A stretch of DNA of 64,000 nucleotides, taken from assembly GCA_016703945.1 (NCBI GenBank), contig JADJBC010000044.1, positions 310,001 through 374,000 on the forward strand, given 5' to 3'. Each line of letters opens with the position of its first letter. Position 1 is the first letter of the stretch. Source of the stretch: Candidatus Aalborgicola danicus (GTDB lineage: Bacteria; Pseudomonadota; Gammaproteobacteria; Burkholderiales; Burkholderiaceae_C). Below, piece by piece: positions 17,455-28,336 of this stretch. The notes beneath the pieces are model-generated. The model saw only the letters and a list, made by a program, of their open reading frames with translations. It was not told the DNA's origin and made no database searches. The position numbers and the translations under genes are program-made.

Positions 17455-18030
17455 CTATTTCTTGGGTGGCTTGTTAGGCGTTTCTGGTGCGCTGTTCGGC
17501 GGTGCGCTTGGGAGGCCCAGGTGTTTGACCACGGCCTGTTCCAGCGCCTTGACCTTGGGTTCCACGATGGACTGGGTCTGTGCAATCAGCTTTTCACCCA
17601 ATGCCTTTTGAAAATCTCCCCCCATCTGGCTGAACTTGCGGTTGACCGGTGACTCAATGATGCTAATCAGTTGTTTGAGTTCGTCCTCGGTGAACTTTTC
17701 TTCCAGCAGTGCCCCAATGGTTGACGGGGCCAGTTTCACGGCCTGTTGGCGCACCAGGGGGCCGACTTCATCCACATACTTCTTGAGATCTGCCTGAACC
17801 AGCTTGGCAATGGCCTCGCGTTTTTCGGGCGCAATGCGGGTCTGCAAGGCCATACCGGCCTGTTGCTGCATTTGCGCGGCGGGCCGTTCGACCAGGGACT
17901 GCGCAGTTTGTTCAATGGCGCTCTGTTGCAAGACCAGGATGCGTGCGACCAGCTCTTTCTTGGCCGGGGTTGATTGCGCGTGGACAATGCCAGCCGCCAG
18001 AAGCAGGGCCAGCAGGGTGATTTTTTTCAT
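17455..18030 (-). CDS. Exported DUF2059-family protein
   Basis: The 191-aa precursor has a typical signal peptide (MKKITLLALLLAAGIVHAQS). A helical domain ends in FTEDELKQLISIIESPVNRKFSQM, the hallmark region of DUF2059 proteins, and a Pro-rich lysine tail follows. It should be periplasmic; the biochemical role is unknown for the family. The start has normal spacing for a minus-strand gene of its own. It converges with the acyl-CoA dehydrogenase gene; a short CCCAAG/CTTGGG hairpin spans the two stops (17447-17466). Confidence 0.8.
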   Translation of the reverse strand: MKKITLLALLLAAGIVHAQSTPAKKELVARILVLQQSAIEQTAQSLVERPAAQMQQQAGMALQTRIAPEKREAIAKLVQADLKKYVDEVGPLVRQQAVKLAPSTIGALLEEKFTEDELKQLISIIESPVNRKFSQMGGDFQKALGEKLIAQTQSIVEPKVKALEQAVVKHLGLPSAPPNSAPETPNKPPKK

Positions 18031-18178
18031 ATATCGGAGACTCTAGGAAGCGTAGGTTAGGAGCGCTACTGTAGCCGTGTTCCAGTCAAGGCCATTGGTG
18101 CGCCGTTCAGGAGCTGCCTGCCCTGCGCGTAAGATTTGCCCCTCTCGCCCGACAGATGTGTATCACCGGAGAACCCAT

Positions 18179-18733
18179 ATGACTGCCACCGTGCCCACCA
18201 ACCTTCAAACCATCACGCTCGGCGGCGGCTGCTTCTGGTGCACCGAGGCGGTGTTTGTGCAGGTGCGTGGTGTGCTGGATGTGGAGTCCGGCTACAGCAA
18301 TGGCTATGTGCAGCGCCCCAGCTACGAAGACGTCTGCACCGGCACCACAGGCCACAACGAGGTGGTCAAGCTGGTGTTTGACCCGGCCCTGATCAGCCTG
18401 CGCGAGGTGCTGGAAATTTTCTTTGTGATCCATGATCCAACCACGTTGAACCGTCAGGGCAACGACTCCGGCACGCAGTACCGCAGTGGCATTTATTTTT
18501 CAACAGCCGAACAGGAAGGCGTGGCGCGTGAGGTCATGGCCGAGATGGCCGCCAGCGGCACCTACAGCCGCCCCATCGTCACCGAAGTGGTCGCGCTGGC
18601 CAATTACTGGCCGGCTGAGGACTACCACCAGGACTTTTTCGAGCGCAATCCGCACCAGGGTTATTGCATGGCGGTCGCGGCGCCCAAGGTGGCCAAGTTC
18701 CGCAAGACCTTTGCCCGCTTGCAGAAAACCTGA
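18179..18733 (+). CDS. msrA: Peptide-methionine (S)-S-oxide reductase
   Basis: The 184-aa protein carries the MsrA active-site motif GGCFWCTEAVF near the N-terminus, with the catalytic Cys before Phe-Trp. GYSNGYVQRPSYEDVCTGTTGHNEVVKLVFD and the later YWPAEDYHQDFF segment also match. It reduces methionine-S-sulfoxide in oxidised proteins, using thioredoxin. The ATG at 18179 has a GGAG ribosome site 8 nt upstream; longer in-frame sequence is not conserved. The gene appears monocistronic. Confidence 0.95.
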   Translation: MTATVPTNLQTITLGGGCFWCTEAVFVQVRGVLDVESGYSNGYVQRPSYEDVCTGTTGHNEVVKLVFDPALISLREVLEIFFVIHDPTTLNRQGNDSGTQYRSGIYFSTAEQEGVAREVMAEMAASGTYSRPIVTEVVALANYWPAEDYHQDFFERNPHQGYCMAVAAPKVAKFRKTFARLQKT

Positions 18734-18907
18734 CCTGCATCAACTTTTTGGCGCGCGGGAGCGGGGCCGCTGCTCCACAGGCTGATAGGCGACGGTAAGA
18801 TGGAAATGTGATTGCGTCGCAATGCATTCCCCAACAAACCCCTGGCCCGCACCGGCGCCTGCCACTTCGGCACACGCCTTTCGCTGGCTGGTTACCGAGA
18901 CCCTGTC

Positions 18908-20962
18908 ATGAGCCAAACTCCTAGCACTTCCATTCGTACGGTGGCCCTCGTCGGCCATGGCGCAGCCGGCAAAACCACCCTGGCCGAGAGTCTGTTGGCC
19001 GCCTCCGGGGCCATCACCAGCCGGGGTTCGGTAGAAAAAGGCAACACCACGTGCGACTTCGATCCCCAAGAGAAGGAGTTTGGCCACTCACTGCAAACGG
19101 CGGTCGCCAGTGTGCAGTGGGGTGGCGCACAGATCCACCTGATCGACACCCCCGGCTACCCCGACTTTGCCGGTCAGGCGATTGCAGCCCTGGCCGGTGT
19201 GGATACCGCGCTGGTCGTCATCAATGCACAAACCGGCATTGAGCTGGCGACCGAACGTATGTTCAACCTGGCGGGTGACCGGGGCCTGTGTCGCATGCTG
19301 GTGGTCAACAAGATCGACGCCGACAATGTGGACCTTCCAGCCTTGGTGGCGTCGATTCGCGAACGTTTTGGCAAACAATGCCTGCTGCTGGACCTACCGG
19401 CCCACCAGGGACAAGACGTGGTCGAACTGCTGGGGCACGCTGATGGTGACAGTGACTTCGCCTCGGTGGCAGCGGCGCACCGTGCCCTGATTGACCAGAT
19501 TATTGAAGAAGACGACAGCCTGATGGCGCGTTACCTGGAAGACGGCGTGGAACCTGATCCGCAGGAATTGCACGCACCGTTTGAAGCGGCATTGCGTTCT
19601 GGGCATTTGATTCCCATTTTGTTTGTGTCGGCCCGCACCGGTGCCGGGGTGCCGCAATTGCTGGATGCCTTGTCCAAGCTGGCACCCAATCCGGCCGAGG
19701 GCAACCCACCTCCGTTCTACAAAGGTGAGCCTGGCGCCCAACCGCAGTCTTTTGAGAGCCAGCCGGACGATGCCTTGCATGTGCTGGCCCATGTGTTCAA
19801 GGTGGTGATGGACCCGTTCATTGGCAAGATGGGGGTGTTCCGTGTGCACCAGGGCACGGTGCGCAAAGACGCGCAGTTGTTTGTGGGCTCGGGCAAACGA
19901 CCGTTCAAAGTGGCGCACCTGTACCGGTTACAGGGCAAAGACTACATCGAAGTGCCCAGCCTGGTGCCGGGCGACATTGGTGCCGTGGCCAAGGTGGATG
20001 ACATCGAGTTTGATTGTGTGCTCCACGATTCCCACGACGAGGACCACATCCATCTCAAACCCCTGCAGTTTCCGTTGCCGATGCAGGGGCTGGCGGTGCA
20101 CACCAAGCGCAAAAGCGACGAACACCGTTTGTTTGAAATCTTGCACAAACTGGAGCTGGAAGACCCCTGTTTCAAAGTGGAGCGCCACCCCCACACCAAC
20201 GAGACGGTGATTCGGGGTCTGGGCGACATGCACTTGCGGACCAAGCTGGCGCGCATGCAGCACCAGTTCAAGATGGAACTGGATACCAGCCCACCCCGAA
20301 TCGCCTACCGCGAAACCATCACCCAGGCATCCGAGGGCCACTGCCGGCACAAGAAACAAAGCGGCGGTGCCGGCCAGTTTGGTGAAGTCATGTTGCGGAT
20401 CGAACCGTTGGAGCGTGGTGCCGGCTTCGAGTTTGTCGACGTCGTCAAAGGCGGCGCCATTCCCGGGGTCTTTATGGCCGCGGTGGAAAAAGGCGTGCGC
20501 CAGGCACTGGCCGATGGTGTTGTCGCGGGTTATCCGGTGCACGATTTACGCGTCACCGTGTATGACGGCAAGACCCACGCGGTGGACGGCAAGGACATTG
20601 CGTTTACGCTGGCCGGCCGCAAAGCCACCATCGAAGCGGTGCGCAACGCCACGCCCATTGTGCTGGAGCCCATGGTCAATATTGAGGTCCTGGCGCCCGA
20701 GGCGTCCATCGGCGACCTGACCGGCGACCTGTCCAGCAAACGCGGGCATGTGACGGGAACACAACCCCGTCCGGCGGCAACGGCTGCCATCAGCGGTCAA
20801 ATCCCATTGGCAGAGTTGGACGATTACCAGGGGCGTTTGAAGTCGCTGACCGCAGGCCAGGGCAGTTACACCATCGAGTTCTCCCACTACGCCCAGGTGC
20901 CAAGCCAGACCCAGGCCCAACTGGTGTCGGCGCACAAGGCGGTCAACCTGGACGACGAGTGA
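18908..20962 (+). CDS. EF-G-like translational GTPase
   Basis: The 684-aa protein has the EF-G domain order. G1 is GHGAAGKTT, G3 is DTPGYPDF and G4 is NKID, followed by domain II, domain III (GLGDMHL), domain IV (KKQSGGAGQFGEV) and domain V. The G1 loop and length mark it as the second, divergent EF-G type often named FusA2 or EF-G-like, rather than the fusA of the str operon. No ribosomal protein genes lie nearby. The start MSQTPSTSIRTVALVG is preferred over a Met 32 codons upstream. Its precise role in translation or stress is unknown. Confidence 0.87.
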   Translation: MSQTPSTSIRTVALVGHGAAGKTTLAESLLAASGAITSRGSVEKGNTTCDFDPQEKEFGHSLQTAVASVQWGGAQIHLIDTPGYPDFAGQAIAALAGVDTALVVINAQTGIELATERMFNLAGDRGLCRMLVVNKIDADNVDLPALVASIRERFGKQCLLLDLPAHQGQDVVELLGHADGDSDFASVAAAHRALIDQIIEEDDSLMARYLEDGVEPDPQELHAPFEAALRSGHLIPILFVSARTGAGVPQLLDALSKLAPNPAEGNPPPFYKGEPGAQPQSFESQPDDALHVLAHVFKVVMDPFIGKMGVFRVHQGTVRKDAQLFVGSGKRPFKVAHLYRLQGKDYIEVPSLVPGDIGAVAKVDDIEFDCVLHDSHDEDHIHLKPLQFPLPMQGLAVHTKRKSDEHRLFEILHKLELEDPCFKVERHPHTNETVIRGLGDMHLRTKLARMQHQFKMELDTSPPRIAYRETITQASEGHCRHKKQSGGAGQFGEVMLRIEPLERGAGFEFVDVVKGGAIPGVFMAAVEKGVRQALADGVVAGYPVHDLRVTVYDGKTHAVDGKDIAFTLAGRKATIEAVRNATPIVLEPMVNIEVLAPEASIGDLTGDLSSKRGHVTGTQPRPAATAAISGQIPLAELDDYQGRLKSLTAGQGSYTIEFSHYAQVPSQTQAQLVSAHKAVNLDDE

Positions 20963-21127
20963 GCCTGGGGCCGGGACACCGGCCCGCTACAACCACCATC
21001 TTCAGCGCTCTCGAATTGAGAGCGACGCGCTGAGATCTGACGGGGGTTTAGGCCGTCCTTGCATCAGCAAGTTGGTGGTACCCGCAACACCTCGGCAGCC
21101 CAAATTGCTGTGCGAGAATCGTGCTCT

Positions 21128-23284
21128 ATGAATTCTTGCGCATTCAGGTCATTTGCTGTGGGAGTGGTGCTGCTGGCCACCTCCATGGGCAGTGCTGCCT
21201 TGAGCCTGGGGCGCTTGCAAGGGGCGGCATGGGTGGGACAAAGCCTGGACGTTCAAATTCCGGCCCAACTCGACCACAACGACGACGTTCAACCCGATTG
21301 CCTGGGCGCAGATGTGCAGTATGGCGAGACCCTGGTGGACTCCGCACGGATTACCGTGAGCTGGGTACCGGCTAACGCGCGGGCAGTCGGCAGCGGACAG
21401 GCGGTTCGTGTCAGGTCCACGGTCTTGATTGATGAACCCATTGTCTCGGTGAACCTGCGGGTCGGTTGTCAGCAAAAGTTATACAAGCGTTATGTTTTGT
21501 TTGCCGATTTGCCAACCAGCGTAGTGGAGCCACCGGCGCAGACCCCGCAAACTGCGCAAGCCGGTGCCAAGTTGGTGACCACTGCCGTGTTGGCCGCAGC
21601 CGCCAGCGTGGGTGGGCGCGCCGAATCACCCCGTCCGGCCGCGCCTGCAAAGGTTTCCGTGCCGGCGCCTGCACCGGTGGCGAAAGCGCCGACGCCACGC
21701 GTCGCCAAACCCCGCACTGAACCCGTGCCGGTCACGGTGCCATCCGCACCTGTGCGGGTGATCAAACCCCAGCGTCCGCCGTCCAAAGCCCGCCTCAAGC
21801 TCGACCCATTGGACCTGTTGATGGACTATGCCCCGGTCTTGCGGTCGTCAGATGAGATGTTGTCACTCCCACAGGAGGACCCCCAAAAGCGCAGTGAAGC
21901 GGCTGCACTATGGCAGGCGCTGAATGCCAGTCCTGAAGCGTTGCTGCAGGAAGGCGAGCGACTGCAGCGTCTGCAGAAAGACCTGCAAACCCTGCGTGCT
22001 GTGACAACAGAGAACCAAAAGGGTTTACTGGAACTCGCGGGCAAAACCCAGCAAGCGGAGTCGGAACGTTACGCCAACGGCTTGGTATATGGCCTGATTG
22101 CACTCTGGATCATCAGTCTGCTGGTGTTGTTCTGGGTTTGGCGGCGGATGCGGGAACAAGATGTGAGCAACTGGGCGCAAGGCCTTGACTATGGGGATGA
22201 AAGCGTGATGCCCGACGTCTTGCCGGACCAGCCGGTGCGGCGATCAGAGCCTGAAACACCTGGGGGGCTTAAGCCCAAACCGGTGGCTGTCCAACCGCTT
22301 GCAACTCCACCCTTGACCGAGGTGGACTTGGATTTGGGCTTGATGGAGTCGTCTGAGAGCGCGTTGATGCCGGTTGGCGCCATTTATTCGCCTCCAGCCC
22401 CTGCGGTGCCGCCGCCTTCGATGCGCGACTCGAAGAAGTTATCACCCGCTGCGGAGCGTGGTGTCGGACATGTGGACTTTCAGCTCAGCATTTCACCCGG
22501 CGCACGTGCCATTGATTCGGCCGAACTGGTGGATGCGCGTCAGCAGGCCGAATTTTTTATGTCTCTGGGGCAACACGAAAAGGCGATTGAAATTTTGACC
22601 ACGCGCATCGCGCAAGTGGGAGTGTCCAGTCCCCTGGTGTGCCTGGATTTGTTGAAGATTTACCACCGCCTGGGTCGGCAAGCCGAGTTTGACTTCATGC
22701 GCACCGAGTTCAACCACTGGTTCGCCGGACGGGTACCGGAGTATTCAGAGTTTGGTAACGTCGGTCGCTCGCTCGAACGGTATCCGAAAATCATGGAGCG
22801 TATTGTGTCCCTGTGGCCCTCACCAGAGGTGCTTGAATACATCGAAGGTTGCATCTACCAACACGCAGAAGAGGGTGACGGTGTGGTGTTCGATTTGCAG
22901 GCTTACCTTGATCTGCTGTTTCTGCACGGTGTTGCCAAACGAATCGTGCGGCAAACGGAAGCTGGGGTTGAAGTGGATACATCGGAGTCATTGCGCATTT
23001 CGCCACGCCCGCAGGGAACAGCCCCCGCACGCCAGGTGCGTGAAACCAAGACAGGTGCCGCGCGCACCCCACGCACGGGTACACCGTTACGCGGCTCGCG
23101 TCGGCGTGGTCCGGGCGACGAACCCGACCCGGCAAGGGCTGTCGACAACCAGGTCGCACCATTAGGCCCGATGCGGGTTCCAACAAGCGTAAGTTTGCCA
23201 ATCATTGAGCAGGAGCAAACGCCTGCGACCACCGACAGCACCAAACCCGTTCTGACGGATTTCAACTTTTTTGGCTTACGCTGA
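21128..23284 (+). CDS. FimV-like cell-pole/peptidoglycan-associated protein
   Basis: The 718-aa protein has a signal peptide and a FimV-type N-terminal domain (LSLGRLQGAAWVGQSLDVQIPAQL). Ala/Pro-rich sequence and a coiled coil (about 265-315) lead to a membrane helix (about 321-343, LIALWIISLLVLFWVW). The long acidic cytoplasmic part contains a helical TPR-like block (ARQQAEFFMSLGQHEKAIEIL). FimV proteins organise type IV pili and polar functions. A LysM motif is not obvious. The start MNSCAFRSF precedes the signal peptide directly. A second FimV-like gene converges on it 12 nt away. Confidence 0.75.
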   Translation: MNSCAFRSFAVGVVLLATSMGSAALSLGRLQGAAWVGQSLDVQIPAQLDHNDDVQPDCLGADVQYGETLVDSARITVSWVPANARAVGSGQAVRVRSTVLIDEPIVSVNLRVGCQQKLYKRYVLFADLPTSVVEPPAQTPQTAQAGAKLVTTAVLAAAASVGGRAESPRPAAPAKVSVPAPAPVAKAPTPRVAKPRTEPVPVTVPSAPVRVIKPQRPPSKARLKLDPLDLLMDYAPVLRSSDEMLSLPQEDPQKRSEAAALWQALNASPEALLQEGERLQRLQKDLQTLRAVTTENQKGLLELAGKTQQAESERYANGLVYGLIALWIISLLVLFWVWRRMREQDVSNWAQGLDYGDESVMPDVLPDQPVRRSEPETPGGLKPKPVAVQPLATPPLTEVDLDLGLMESSESALMPVGAIYSPPAPAVPPPSMRDSKKLSPAAERGVGHVDFQLSISPGARAIDSAELVDARQQAEFFMSLGQHEKAIEILTTRIAQVGVSSPLVCLDLLKIYHRLGRQAEFDFMRTEFNHWFAGRVPEYSEFGNVGRSLERYPKIMERIVSLWPSPEVLEYIEGCIYQHAEEGDGVVFDLQAYLDLLFLHGVAKRIVRQTEAGVEVDTSESLRISPRPQGTAPARQVRETKTGAARTPRTGTPLRGSRRRGPGDEPDPARAVDNQVAPLGPMRVPTSVSLPIIEQEQTPATTDSTKPVLTDFNFFGLR

Positions 23285-23296
23285 CTCTGCTGACAA

Positions 23297-24478
<1,182 letters not shown>

Positions 24479-24642
24479 AATTGTGTCGCCAAGTAGACCG
24501 TGGGCCCTGCCATGGGCTTGATCCTGCCCACGCTGCGGCGATGATAGTGCACAACCAGGTGTATCAGAGGGGCCAACTGTGCGGATTTACCCCATGTTCG
24601 GACGGATCGCGCTGAGATCGAGACCTTAGAATCCAACAGCCG

Positions 24643-25752
24643 ATGGCTGCGCTTCAGCCGCTGACCCAAACCCCAACCATGCCACCCACCTCCGATATTC
24701 GCATCCGCAGCGTTCGACCGCTGATTTCGCCCGCCATTCTGGAGGACGAATTGCCACTCGGCCCGGCCGGTGCCGACTTTATTGCCCAGGCGCGGCGCTC
24801 GGTGGCCAATATTGTGCTGGGGCTGGACGACCGCTTGCTGGCCGTAGTGGGCCCCTGTTCCGCGCACGATCCGCAGGCGGTGTTGGAATACGGGCGCAAT
24901 TTGTCAGTGCTGGCCAAACGCCTGTCCAACGATGTTCTGGTGGTGATGCGGGTCTATTTTGAGAAGCCGCGCACCGTAGTGGGCTGGAAGGGCCTGATCA
25001 ATGACCCCGGGCTGGACGGTAGCTTCCAGATCAACCGCGGCCTGCGCCTGGCCCGCAAGCTGCTGTTGGACGTCACCGCAGAAGGCTTGCCCATTGCAAC
25101 CGAGTTTCTGGATACCACGTTGGGCCAGTATTACGCCGACCTCATTTCCTGGGGCGCCATAGGCGCCCGCACCACCGAGAGCCAGATCCACCGCGAACTG
25201 GCGTCGGGTTTGTCCATGCCTGTGGGTTTCAAGAACCGCACCGATGGTGACCTGCAGGTGGCGGTGGACGCCATTTTGTCGGCGCGCCATCCGCATTCGT
25301 TTCCCTCACTCACCCACGAAGGCGCGCCTGCGGTGTTGACGACCTGCGGCAATGAGCACGGCCACCTGGTGCTGCGGGGTGGCAGCCGCAGTGGCCCCAA
25401 TTTTTCGGCCGAACACATTGAACAGGCGGTGGCCTTGCTGCAAAAAGCTGCGGTGCCCAGCGCCATCCTGGTGGACTGCAGCCACGCCAACAGCGGCAAA
25501 CGGTATGACCAGCAACCCGCCGTGGCGCACGACGTTGCGGGGCAGATCGCCGCCGGGCAACGTGCCATCATCGGTGTCATGCTGGAGAGCCATCTGGTGG
25601 CAGGGTCGCAATCGGTGGTGAGCGGCCAGCCACTGACCTACGGCCAAAGCATCACCGATGGCTGCCTGGCCTTCGACGACGTGGTGCCGGTGCTGGAAGA
25701 CCTGGCGCAGGCGGTGCGCACCCGCCGCCAGCAATTGCTATCAATTAAATAG
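24643..25752 (+). CDS. 3-deoxy-7-phosphoheptulonate synthase (class I DAHP synthase)
   Basis: The 369-aa protein has the class I DAHP synthase signatures VVGPCSAHDPQ, MRVYFEKPRTVVGWKGLINDP, IGARTTESQ, LRGGSRSGPNF and LVDCSHANSGK, covering metal and PEP/E4P binding residues. It catalyses the first step of aromatic amino acid synthesis. Feedback specificity (AroF, AroG or AroH type) cannot be set from sequence alone. A second start at 24679 is possible. The 3' end, RRQQLLSIK and the TAG stop, is formed by the dispersed repeat that begins at 25737. Confidence 0.93.
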   Translation: MAALQPLTQTPTMPPTSDIRIRSVRPLISPAILEDELPLGPAGADFIAQARRSVANIVLGLDDRLLAVVGPCSAHDPQAVLEYGRNLSVLAKRLSNDVLVVMRVYFEKPRTVVGWKGLINDPGLDGSFQINRGLRLARKLLLDVTAEGLPIATEFLDTTLGQYYADLISWGAIGARTTESQIHRELASGLSMPVGFKNRTDGDLQVAVDAILSARHPHSFPSLTHEGAPAVLTTCGNEHGHLVLRGGSRSGPNFSAEHIEQAVALLQKAAVPSAILVDCSHANSGKRYDQQPAVAHDVAGQIAAGQRAIIGVMLESHLVAGSQSVVSGQPLTYGQSITDGCLAFDDVVPVLEDLAQAVRTRRQQLLSIK

Positions 25753-25790
25753 CTGCTCACGCATATTCCACGTGGGCTGGAGCCCAATTG
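25737..25790 (+). repeat. Dispersed CCACGTGG-core intergenic repeat, copy C
   Basis: This is the most complete copy: GCTATCAATTAAATAGC (an imperfect palindrome), then TGCTCACGCATATTCC, ACGTGGGCTGGAG and CCCAATTG. Its first bases encode the last codons and the stop of the DAHP synthase gene. Confidence 0.85.
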
Positions 25791-25970
25791 AATGCCTCCG
25801 CTTGCGTCGACGACCACTTGGACTGACTACAGCCTAGGGAAAGCACCGACAAAAACGGTGATCAATTGTCGTTCCATGGACATTTCGCCATCAATTCAAA
25901 GCGTAGCATCGGCTGCGCTGATTGACGTACACGTCACATCCATTGAAACACTCTTGGCCAAGGAACCACC

Positions 25971-27167
25971 ATGAAAAGTTCTGCTCCGTTGTCTGTGCCC
26001 GATAAGGCTGGGTCTCTTGAAGCCTTCACGGCAGGACCGTCGCGCCGACGTATGCTCGGCGCATTAGCCGCGTTGCCGTTGGCTTGCCATGTCCCGGCGC
26101 GGGCCAATGACACCGGCCCTATCAAAATTGCACAATCCATCGCGCTGACCGGACCGTTGGGTGAACTGGGCCAGGCCATGCACAACGGCGCCAAGGTTTG
26201 TTTTGCAGCCATCAATGCAAAAGGGGGCGTCAACGGTCGCGCCATCGAACTGGTGGTGGCCGACGATGGTTACGACACCAAACGGGCATTGGCCAATGTC
26301 GGCGGCTTTATGCAAGACCGCAGCAACTTTGCCTTGTTTAACTGCATGGGTACGCCAATGGTTGAGGCCATGTTGCCCCAGGTGATCGAATCGGGCATGC
26401 CCTTTTTTGCGCCCTTTTCCGGAGCCCTATCGGTACGTCCGAAAAACGCGCGCAATGTCATGAACATCCGCGCAAGTTATGCCGACGAAGCGGAGCAGCT
26501 GGTGCAGCACCTGGCGACGGTGGGAATCAAACGCATCGCCATTGCCTACCAGAACAACTCGTTTGGCAAAGAGGTTTTTGCCGCAACGCAACAGGCAATG
26601 ACACGGTACAAACTCAATGCCGTGGCAACGGTGACCGTGGAGAACGACTCATCGGACGCTGCTGCCGCCGCACAGAAGATTGCCGCGTCCGAGCCTGAAG
26701 CGGTGCTGGTCGGCCTTGCCGGCAAACCCACCGTCGCGTTTATCAAGGCCGTGCGCCTGGAGCGCAAGGGGCTGCAGTTGTATGCACTGTCCATCATGGG
26801 TTCGGCGGCCACGGTCAAGACGCTTGGTGCCGACGCCACCGGCATGACCATCTCCCAGATTGTCCCCCTGCCAAGCAACCCTTCGCGACCGGTGGTACGG
26901 GATTTTCAGTTGGCCTGGAAGGCCGCACAGGTAGAACTGGAGCCATCCCATCTGGCGCTGGAGGGCTACATCAATGCCCGCATATTTGCCGAAGCCCTGC
27001 GCCGTGCGGGTCGCAACCCCACCCGTGCCAACTTCATTGACAGCGCCTGGAACATCAAACAATTCAATATGGGTGGTTTTGAAGTGAACTTCAATGAGTC
27101 CGCGCCGAACGCTTCCCGTTTTGTGGAACTGACGATGGTCTCGCGAGACGGGCGGTTTATTCGTTGA
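25971..27167 (+). CDS. Liv-type ABC transporter substrate-binding protein
   Basis: The 398-aa precursor has a twin-Arg-like signal (SRRRMLGALAALPLACHVPARA) and a type I periplasmic binding fold (IKIAQSIALTGPLGELGQAMHNG, INAKGGVNGRAIELVVADDGYD). It belongs to the Peripla_BP_6 group used for branched-chain amino acids, amides or aromatic acids. No permease or ATPase genes lie beside it, so it is an orphan. It is a paralog of the protein at 45710-46879 (both have PSR/PTR near the C-terminus and the FV(E)xT(x)V ending). The ligand is unknown. Confidence 0.85.
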   Translation: MKSSAPLSVPDKAGSLEAFTAGPSRRRMLGALAALPLACHVPARANDTGPIKIAQSIALTGPLGELGQAMHNGAKVCFAAINAKGGVNGRAIELVVADDGYDTKRALANVGGFMQDRSNFALFNCMGTPMVEAMLPQVIESGMPFFAPFSGALSVRPKNARNVMNIRASYADEAEQLVQHLATVGIKRIAIAYQNNSFGKEVFAATQQAMTRYKLNAVATVTVENDSSDAAAAAQKIAASEPEAVLVGLAGKPTVAFIKAVRLERKGLQLYALSIMGSAATVKTLGADATGMTISQIVPLPSNPSRPVVRDFQLAWKAAQVELEPSHLALEGYINARIFAEALRRAGRNPTRANFIDSAWNIKQFNMGGFEVNFNESAPNASRFVELTMVSRDGRFIR

Positions 27168-27183
27168 TTTTGCTCTCCGATTA

Positions 27184-27229
27184 GGTTAACTGGGACGTAC
27201 CTCGGCTTGCGGCGGAAGATCAGTTAACC
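27184..27229. terminator. Inverted repeat between convergent genes; possible terminator or attC-like site
   Basis: GGTTAACTG (27184-27192) and CAGTTAACC (27221-27229) form a perfect 9-bp inverted repeat around 28 nt. The stop codon of the GNAT gene lies in the right arm. It could end both convergent transcripts. Alternatively, the GTTAACC/GGTTAAC ends resemble degenerate integron core sites. Confidence 0.45.
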
Positions 27230-27736
27230 CGTAATGTTCTGCGAATATCGCACTTCAACTACCGGGACACCTCCAACCTGGATGGACTTACGGGACTCTG
27301 CATCTTCAGTGAACCCCGCCGCACGGTAAAAGCGAATTGCCACTTCGTTTTTTGCCAGCACCCACAAGGTAACCCGGGTTGCACCCCTACGTTTCATCGC
27401 CGCTAAGGAACCAAGCCACAGGGCCTGACCTGCACCGGAACCAATGAACTGGGGGTGAAGGTATATCGCCCAGACTTCAAAGTCCGTCGCGTGCGCACCG
27501 TCATCCCGGCACGGGCCGAACGCCACGAAGCCAGAGACCTGTCCCGCAACTTCTACGACCAATAGCCGTTGAACCTGTTTTTCGATCGCCTCGGCCCACA
27601 TACGGGCGCGCTGCTCAACAGAAAGCGATGCGAGGAAATTCGGAGAAAGTATTCCGCCGTAGGCATGCTGCCAGCCCAGTACATGGGTTCTGGCGATGGC
27701 ATCCACATCGGAAGAAAGGGCGGGGCGGACGTTCAT
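27224..27736 (-). CDS. GNAT-family N-acetyltransferase
   Basis: The 170-aa protein has the GNAT core: the acceptor-side strand, the VWAIYLHPQFIGSGAGQALWLGSL acetyl-CoA loop (motif A, Q/RxxGxG/A-like), and the C-terminal LAKNEVAIRFYRAAGF segment. The substrate is unknown; small-molecule or peptide N-acetylation is typical. The start MNVRPALSSDVDAIA is preferred to MKKHKHFP upstream since the family begins at this strand. It is the last of three minus-strand genes with cassette-like spacing. Confidence 0.82.
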   Translation of the reverse strand: MNVRPALSSDVDAIARTHVLGWQHAYGGILSPNFLASLSVEQRARMWAEAIEKQVQRLLVVEVAGQVSGFVAFGPCRDDGAHATDFEVWAIYLHPQFIGSGAGQALWLGSLAAMKRRGATRVTLWVLAKNEVAIRFYRAAGFTEDAESRKSIQVGGVPVVEVRYSQNITG

Positions 27737-27908
27737 GGTGGGGAAGTGTTTGTGTTTCTTCATGGACTGGCTTCACCGTCGATTGCGCGGGTGGCTACTC
27801 GCAGTTCGTTCGTTGCCATGCTTGTAGTTGCCCGTGACACGCGCCATCAGTTGCTGCGCCTCTATGTCTCCGTTCTTGCGCTTGCGATGCGTAAAACCGA
27901 GATCGCCT

Positions 27909-28283
27909 TCAAGCGGCGCGTTCATGGCAAACCGCCTCGATGTTGTGCCCGTCCGGGCCAATAACGAAAGCCGCATAGTAGTTCGCGTGGTAGTGCGGGC
28001 GCAGACCTGGCGCGCCATTGTCTGTGCCACCGGCCTCCAGCGCGGCGCGATAGAAAGCGTCGACCTGCTGGCGATTCCCGGCCGTGAATGCCAAGTGCAG
28101 ATGCGCCGGTTTTTCTTGGGTTTGGAACAAGCACAATGAAACCGTCCCCTTTGGTTGGCTAAGCTCGACACCGTTCGGCGGCCACTCCGTGACAACCGTT
28201 ACGCCGAGCGGTTCGAGCGTCTTGAGGAAGAAAGCTTTGCTCGCTGCATAGTCGCTGACTCCGAATTTGACGTGATCGAACAT
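27909..28283 (-). CDS. VOC-family (glyoxalase/dioxygenase fold) protein
   Basis: The 124-aa protein starts MFDHVKFGVSDYAASKAFF and ends YAAFVIGPDGHNIEAVCH, the classic first and last strands of the vicinal-oxygen-chelate fold. His (FDHVKFG) and Glu (NIEAV) are in metal-ligand positions. It may be a glyoxalase, a resistance protein or a dioxygenase; the activity cannot be told. An AGGAG ribosome site precedes the ATG by 7 nt. It lies between two GNAT genes with the same orientation. Confidence 0.85.
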   Translation of the reverse strand: MFDHVKFGVSDYAASKAFFLKTLEPLGVTVVTEWPPNGVELSQPKGTVSLCLFQTQEKPAHLHLAFTAGNRQQVDAFYRAALEAGGTDNGAPGLRPHYHANYYAAFVIGPDGHNIEAVCHERAA

Positions 28284-28336
28284 ACGTTCTCCTGAAGTGT
28301 CTTGTGCCTGCCTCCGCGAGCAGCGCTCCCAAGGGG

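Noticed and set aside
27764..27908. Gap between the VOC and first GNAT genes as an attC site
   Set aside because: No box fitting GTTRRRY or its partner was found there, so only the two other boundaries are reported.
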